16,788 nucleotides of DNA from Sphingomonadales bacterium (lineage in GTDB: Bacteria > Pseudomonadota > Alphaproteobacteria > Sphingomonadales > Sphingomonadaceae). This document shows, piece by piece, positions 14,720-16,788 of the stretch (its first letter is position 1; each line of letters opens with the position of its first letter). The translations under genes and the position numbers were made by a program. Under the pieces are notes generated by a model. That model searched no databases and was not told the DNA's origin. It saw only the letters and a program-made list of their open reading frames with translations. Where the stretch lies: assembly GCA_027489295.1 (NCBI GenBank), contig JAIYAA010000231.1:1-16788 (forward strand), in the 5' to 3' direction.

Positions 14720-15984
14720 TGGATGCGGTCCCCCGTAACGGTGCGCCCCTGCAGGCGGGCCAGAGTGGCGTAGGCGGTGAAGCGGGCGGCGCGCGCGTCG
14801 AGCACGACACCGCGGGCGGTGCCAAGATTGTGGCGGGCCGCCAGCAGCTCGCTGAGCGGCGCCTTGCCTGCTTCATAGGCAATGCGGGCGAGGCGATAGC
14901 CCTCCTGCGCAGTGGCGAGCGACGCCTGTGCGGCCTTCACCCGGAGGGTGCTGGCCTCGAGCTGCGCGAGGGCGCCTCGCCGCTCGGCTTCGCTTTCCAG
15001 CCGAACCGCTTCGGCGCGGGCGGTGGCGGCGCGGGCTTCGGCCTCGGCCGCGGCGATGTTGCCGCGATTGCGATCGAAGATCGGCAGCGGCAGGGCTACG
15101 CCCACCACCAGCGCGGTGGCGCCGTCCCGCTCCAGCCGCCGTACGCCGAAGGACCCGGTGACGTCCGGCACGGCGCGCTTCCGCTCCGCGCGGATCCGCA
15201 GCGCCGCAGCGTCCCGTTCGGCAAGCGCGGTCTGGTAGACTGCGGACCCGGCGGGATCCGATGGCCCAATCGCAGGAGGTGTGTCGACCAGGCCAAGCAT
15301 CGAGCCCGTAATGCCGGTGAAGCCTTGCGGGGCGCCGGCCAGCGCCGACAGGCGCGCGAGCGCCGCCAGGCGGCCGGCCTTGGCCAGTTCGAGGTCCGCG
15401 CGCTGCGCATTCAGCGCCGTCTCGGCCTGCAGCCGCCTAAGCGAGGCTTCCTTGCCCGCGTCGACAAGCGCGCCTGCAAGGCGGGCATCCGCCTCGGCTT
15501 CCTCCACTTCGTCTTCGGCAAGGTCGATGCGCCCCTGCGCGATTTCCACTGCGGCATAGGCGAGCGCGAGCTCCTGCGCGAAAGCGATGCGACCCTCGAG
15601 GCCCCGCGCGCGGGCTGCCGTGACTCCCGCGTTGGCGGCGGCGATCCGCGCGCTGCGTTTGCCGCCCAGCTCGAACGGCTGGTTGAGCTGCACCGTGTTC
15701 TCGGCGCCGCCTAGCCCCGAATAGGGACCGCCGCCCGCGATGTTCTCTGCCAGCAGGCTCACCGTGGGATTGGGCCGCGCATGGGCCTGCTCGGCCAGCC
15801 CCTCGGCCCGCGCCACGTCGGCGGCGAGGATCGTCGCCCGCGGGGCGTTCACCGCTTCGCGCAGCAAGGTTGGAAAGGGCGGCGCATCCTGCGCTCGCGC
15901 GCCGCCGCCCGCCGCCGTGCCCAGCAGCACCGCGACAAGCCCGACGACCGCATGGCGCGGCCGTCGGCATGAAAAGCCAGTCAT
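14716..15984 (-). CDS. czcC: Outer-membrane factor CzcC
   Basis: TolC-type outer-membrane channel of the czc pump, 422 residues. It has a signal peptide to about residue 32 (cleavage near ARA-QD), then the CzcC hallmarks: ARPNPTVSLLAENI, the LNQPFELGGKRSARI strand-helix junction near 100, and PLPIFDRNRGNIAAAEAEA in the second repeat. It has no lipobox, unlike the channel at 2232-3608. The ATG at 15984 is chosen over a TTG two codons upstream because AAGGAA lies 6 bases before it on this strand. The stop overlaps the czcB start (ATGA). It follows a small His-rich gene after 54 bases. Confidence 0.93.
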   Translation of the reverse strand: MTGFSCRRPRHAVVGLVAVLLGTAAGGGARAQDAPPFPTLLREAVNAPRATILAADVARAEGLAEQAHARPNPTVSLLAENIAGGGPYSGLGGAENTVQLNQPFELGGKRSARIAAANAGVTAARARGLEGRIAFAQELALAYAAVEIAQGRIDLAEDEVEEAEADARLAGALVDAGKEASLRRLQAETALNAQRADLELAKAGRLAALARLSALAGAPQGFTGITGSMLGLVDTPPAIGPSDPAGSAVYQTALAERDAAALRIRAERKRAVPDVTGSFGVRRLERDGATALVVGVALPLPIFDRNRGNIAAAEAEARAATARAEAVRLESEAERRGALAQLEASTLRVKAAQASLATAQEGYRLARIAYEAGKAPLSELLAARHNLGTARGVVLDARAARFTAYATLARLQGRTVTGDRIQ

Positions 15985-16038
15985 GTTCAATTCCTTCGCA
16001 CCAACAGGGAACGGGCAGCTTAGGCTGCCGCCTGCGGC

Positions 16039-16401
16039 TCAGCCGCGCGGTGGGCGAAGGATGCCGGTGCTGGTGGCGAAGGGGCGCGCCGGCAGGGCGC
16101 GTCGGCCCCATTGCGGGCGCACTACCGGCAGTGCTGCTGCGAGCATCACGCCGCCGGGGAGCGCCACGGCCTGGACGATATGGGCAGCGACATGGACGGG
16201 ATCGTCCGCATCGGGTTGGTCCCCCGGATGGTGATCGCCCGGATGCACGAGATATTCGGTGCCGGAAGCGATGTCGAGATGCGGCTGCGCCTCGTGCCAG
16301 CCGGTGAGGAAGACCGTCGTCAGCAGCGCGCAGAGTGCCAGCAGGAGCGCGACACGTCGGCTCCTGGCGCGGTCCATGGATAGGGGCGAACGCGCTGTCA
16401 C
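16039..16401 (-). CDS. Small His-rich membrane-anchored protein at the head of czcCBA
   Basis: About 120 residues if started at the GTG at 16401, or 112 from the ATG at 16377; neither has a strong ribosome site, and AGGAT before the GTG is the better of the two. The protein has a basic N-terminus, a hydrophobic helix at ~17-34, then a His/Asp-rich stretch (H36, H41, H53, H57, H58, H70, H74; residues 51-70 contain HPGDHHPGDQPDADDP), a weaker hydrophobic segment at ~71-94 and an Arg/Pro-rich tail. Size, position and His cluster resemble CzcI-type proteins encoded upstream of czcCBA in other bacteria, but I cannot show homology. A periplasmic metal-binding or sensing role is inference. Confidence 0.65.
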   Translation of the reverse strand: MTARSPLSMDRARSRRVALLLALCALLTTVFLTGWHEAQPHLDIASGTEYLVHPGDHHPGDQPDADDPVHVAAHIVQAVALPGGVMLAAALPVVRPQWGRRALPARPFATSTGILRPPRG

Positions 16402-16408
16402 GCGGGGG

Positions 16409-16437
16409 ATCCTATCGCAGGGGCGGTGGTGCGGCAA
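16409..16437 (-). promoter_or_regulatory. Possible sigma-70-like promoter for the czc genes
   Basis: On the - strand TTGCCG (16437-16432) and TAGGAT (16414-16409) are 17 bases apart, directly after the MFS stop codon. Transcription would begin about at the GTG start at 16401, making that start leaderless or favouring the ATG at 16377. The match is fair, but in GC-rich DNA such pairs also arise by chance. Confidence 0.3.
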
Positions 16438-16442
16438 TCCGG

Positions 16443-16787
16443 TCAACTGCGGGGCCAGCGCGGATGCAGATCGTCGATCACGAACGCGTGCGCCGCATCG
16501 TCGGCATGCGCTTCGCGAAGGTGCGGATGGTCGGGCGGCAGGTCGTCGTGGCGGTGGGGCACCGCGTCCGGATCCTTGGGCGGCCATAGCCACAGCGCGG
16601 CGAGCACACCGATCGCAGCAAGCACCGCCATCCCCGCAAAGGCCGCCTGCATGCCGATCCTTGCGCCGATCTGCCCGGCAAGCGGATAGGCGATTAGCCA
16701 GCAGACATGGCTCAGCGCGAACTGAGCGGCAAACAGTGCCGGCCGGTCCTCCGCCTGCGCCGAGCGACGCAGCAGGCGCCCACCGGG
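16443..16787 (-). CDS. C-terminus of an MFS-type transporter with a His-rich tail (partial)
   Basis: Only the last 114 residues are in the window. They begin PGGRLLRRSA, pass through two hydrophobic segments (~23-44 and ~46-69) with an intervening GQIGARIG loop, as in the last helices of major facilitator proteins, and end in a cytoplasmic tail at ~70-114. Seven His and many Asp residues fall between positions 78 and 108 (including PHRHDDLPPDHPHLREAH). A His-rich C-terminal tail recalls metal exporters such as NreB-type nickel permeases; metal transport is inference. The stop lies 41 bases before the next gene's start, in the same direction, so it probably belongs to the czc operon. Confidence 0.7.
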   Translation of the reverse strand, partial: PGGRLLRRSAQAEDRPALFAAQFALSHVCWLIAYPLAGQIGARIGMQAAFAGMAVLAAIGVLAALWLWPPKDPDAVPHRHDDLPPDHPHLREAHADDAAHAFVIDDLHPRWPRS

Positions 16788-16788
16788 A

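Noticed and set aside
13563..14882. 441-codon same-strand extension upstream of czcA in the same frame
   Set aside because: It lies wholly over czcB and the end of czcC, gives Arg/Pro/Gly-rich low-complexity protein, and the CzcA fold begins exactly at 13562.
1..16788. CRISPR arrays, tRNA or rRNA genes
   Set aside because: No regularly spaced repeats and no tRNA or rRNA signatures were seen on either strand.

Overview
The window is GC-rich, densely coding DNA with the look of an alphaproteobacterium, most likely a sphingomonad. Supporting this are the strong GC bias at third codon positions, start/stop-overlapped operons, a DUF6894-type small protein, and scattered copies of a short intergenic motif with a TCCGCTTTC core of a kind I associate with sphingomonad genomes. 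The genus is inference. The gene content is almost entirely metal and oxyanion resistance, so this looks like an accessory resistance island on a chromosome or plasmid.

Layout. (1) Bases 1-5619, + strand: the 3' part of a heavy-metal-type RND efflux permease, an OprM/NodT-type outer-membrane lipoprotein, an OmpR-family response regulator and a HAMP-type sensor kinase, packed with overlaps or gaps of a few bases. This is one operon that pairs an efflux pump with its probable regulator; the membrane fusion protein should lie upstream of the window. (2) Bases 5620-7326: a less GC-rich, gene-poor junction with repeat copies, a DUF6894 gene, and a Tn3-type serine resolvase gene (- strand) with a res-like array of dyads directly upstream of it. 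No transposase is present. (3) Bases 7327-10295, + strand: a chromate operon of a rhodanese-ChrB fusion, the chromate transporter ChrA, and a Tat-exported Fe/Mn-type superoxide dismutase in the chrC position. (4) Bases 10335-16787, - strand: czcA, czcB, czcC, a small His-rich membrane-anchored protein, and the C-terminus of an MFS transporter with a His-rich tail. This operon converges on the chromate operon, and a perfect GC hairpin separates the two.

How the parts work together. The two RND tripartite pumps would export divalent or monovalent metal cations across both membranes, the first probably under two-component control. ChrA expels chromate while the rhodanese-ChrB protein and exported superoxide dismutase handle chromate sensing or thiol/oxidative chemistry. 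The resolvase beside chrBAC resembles the arrangement of known Tn3-family chromate transposons (chrBACF on TnOtChr of Ochrobactrum tritici), which suggests how the island was assembled. The points most worth checking are the res-like array, the superoxide dismutase that seems to lack the usual first metal-ligand histidine, the rhodanese-ChrB fusion with no visible DNA-binding domain, and the two His-rich proteins of the czc operon.
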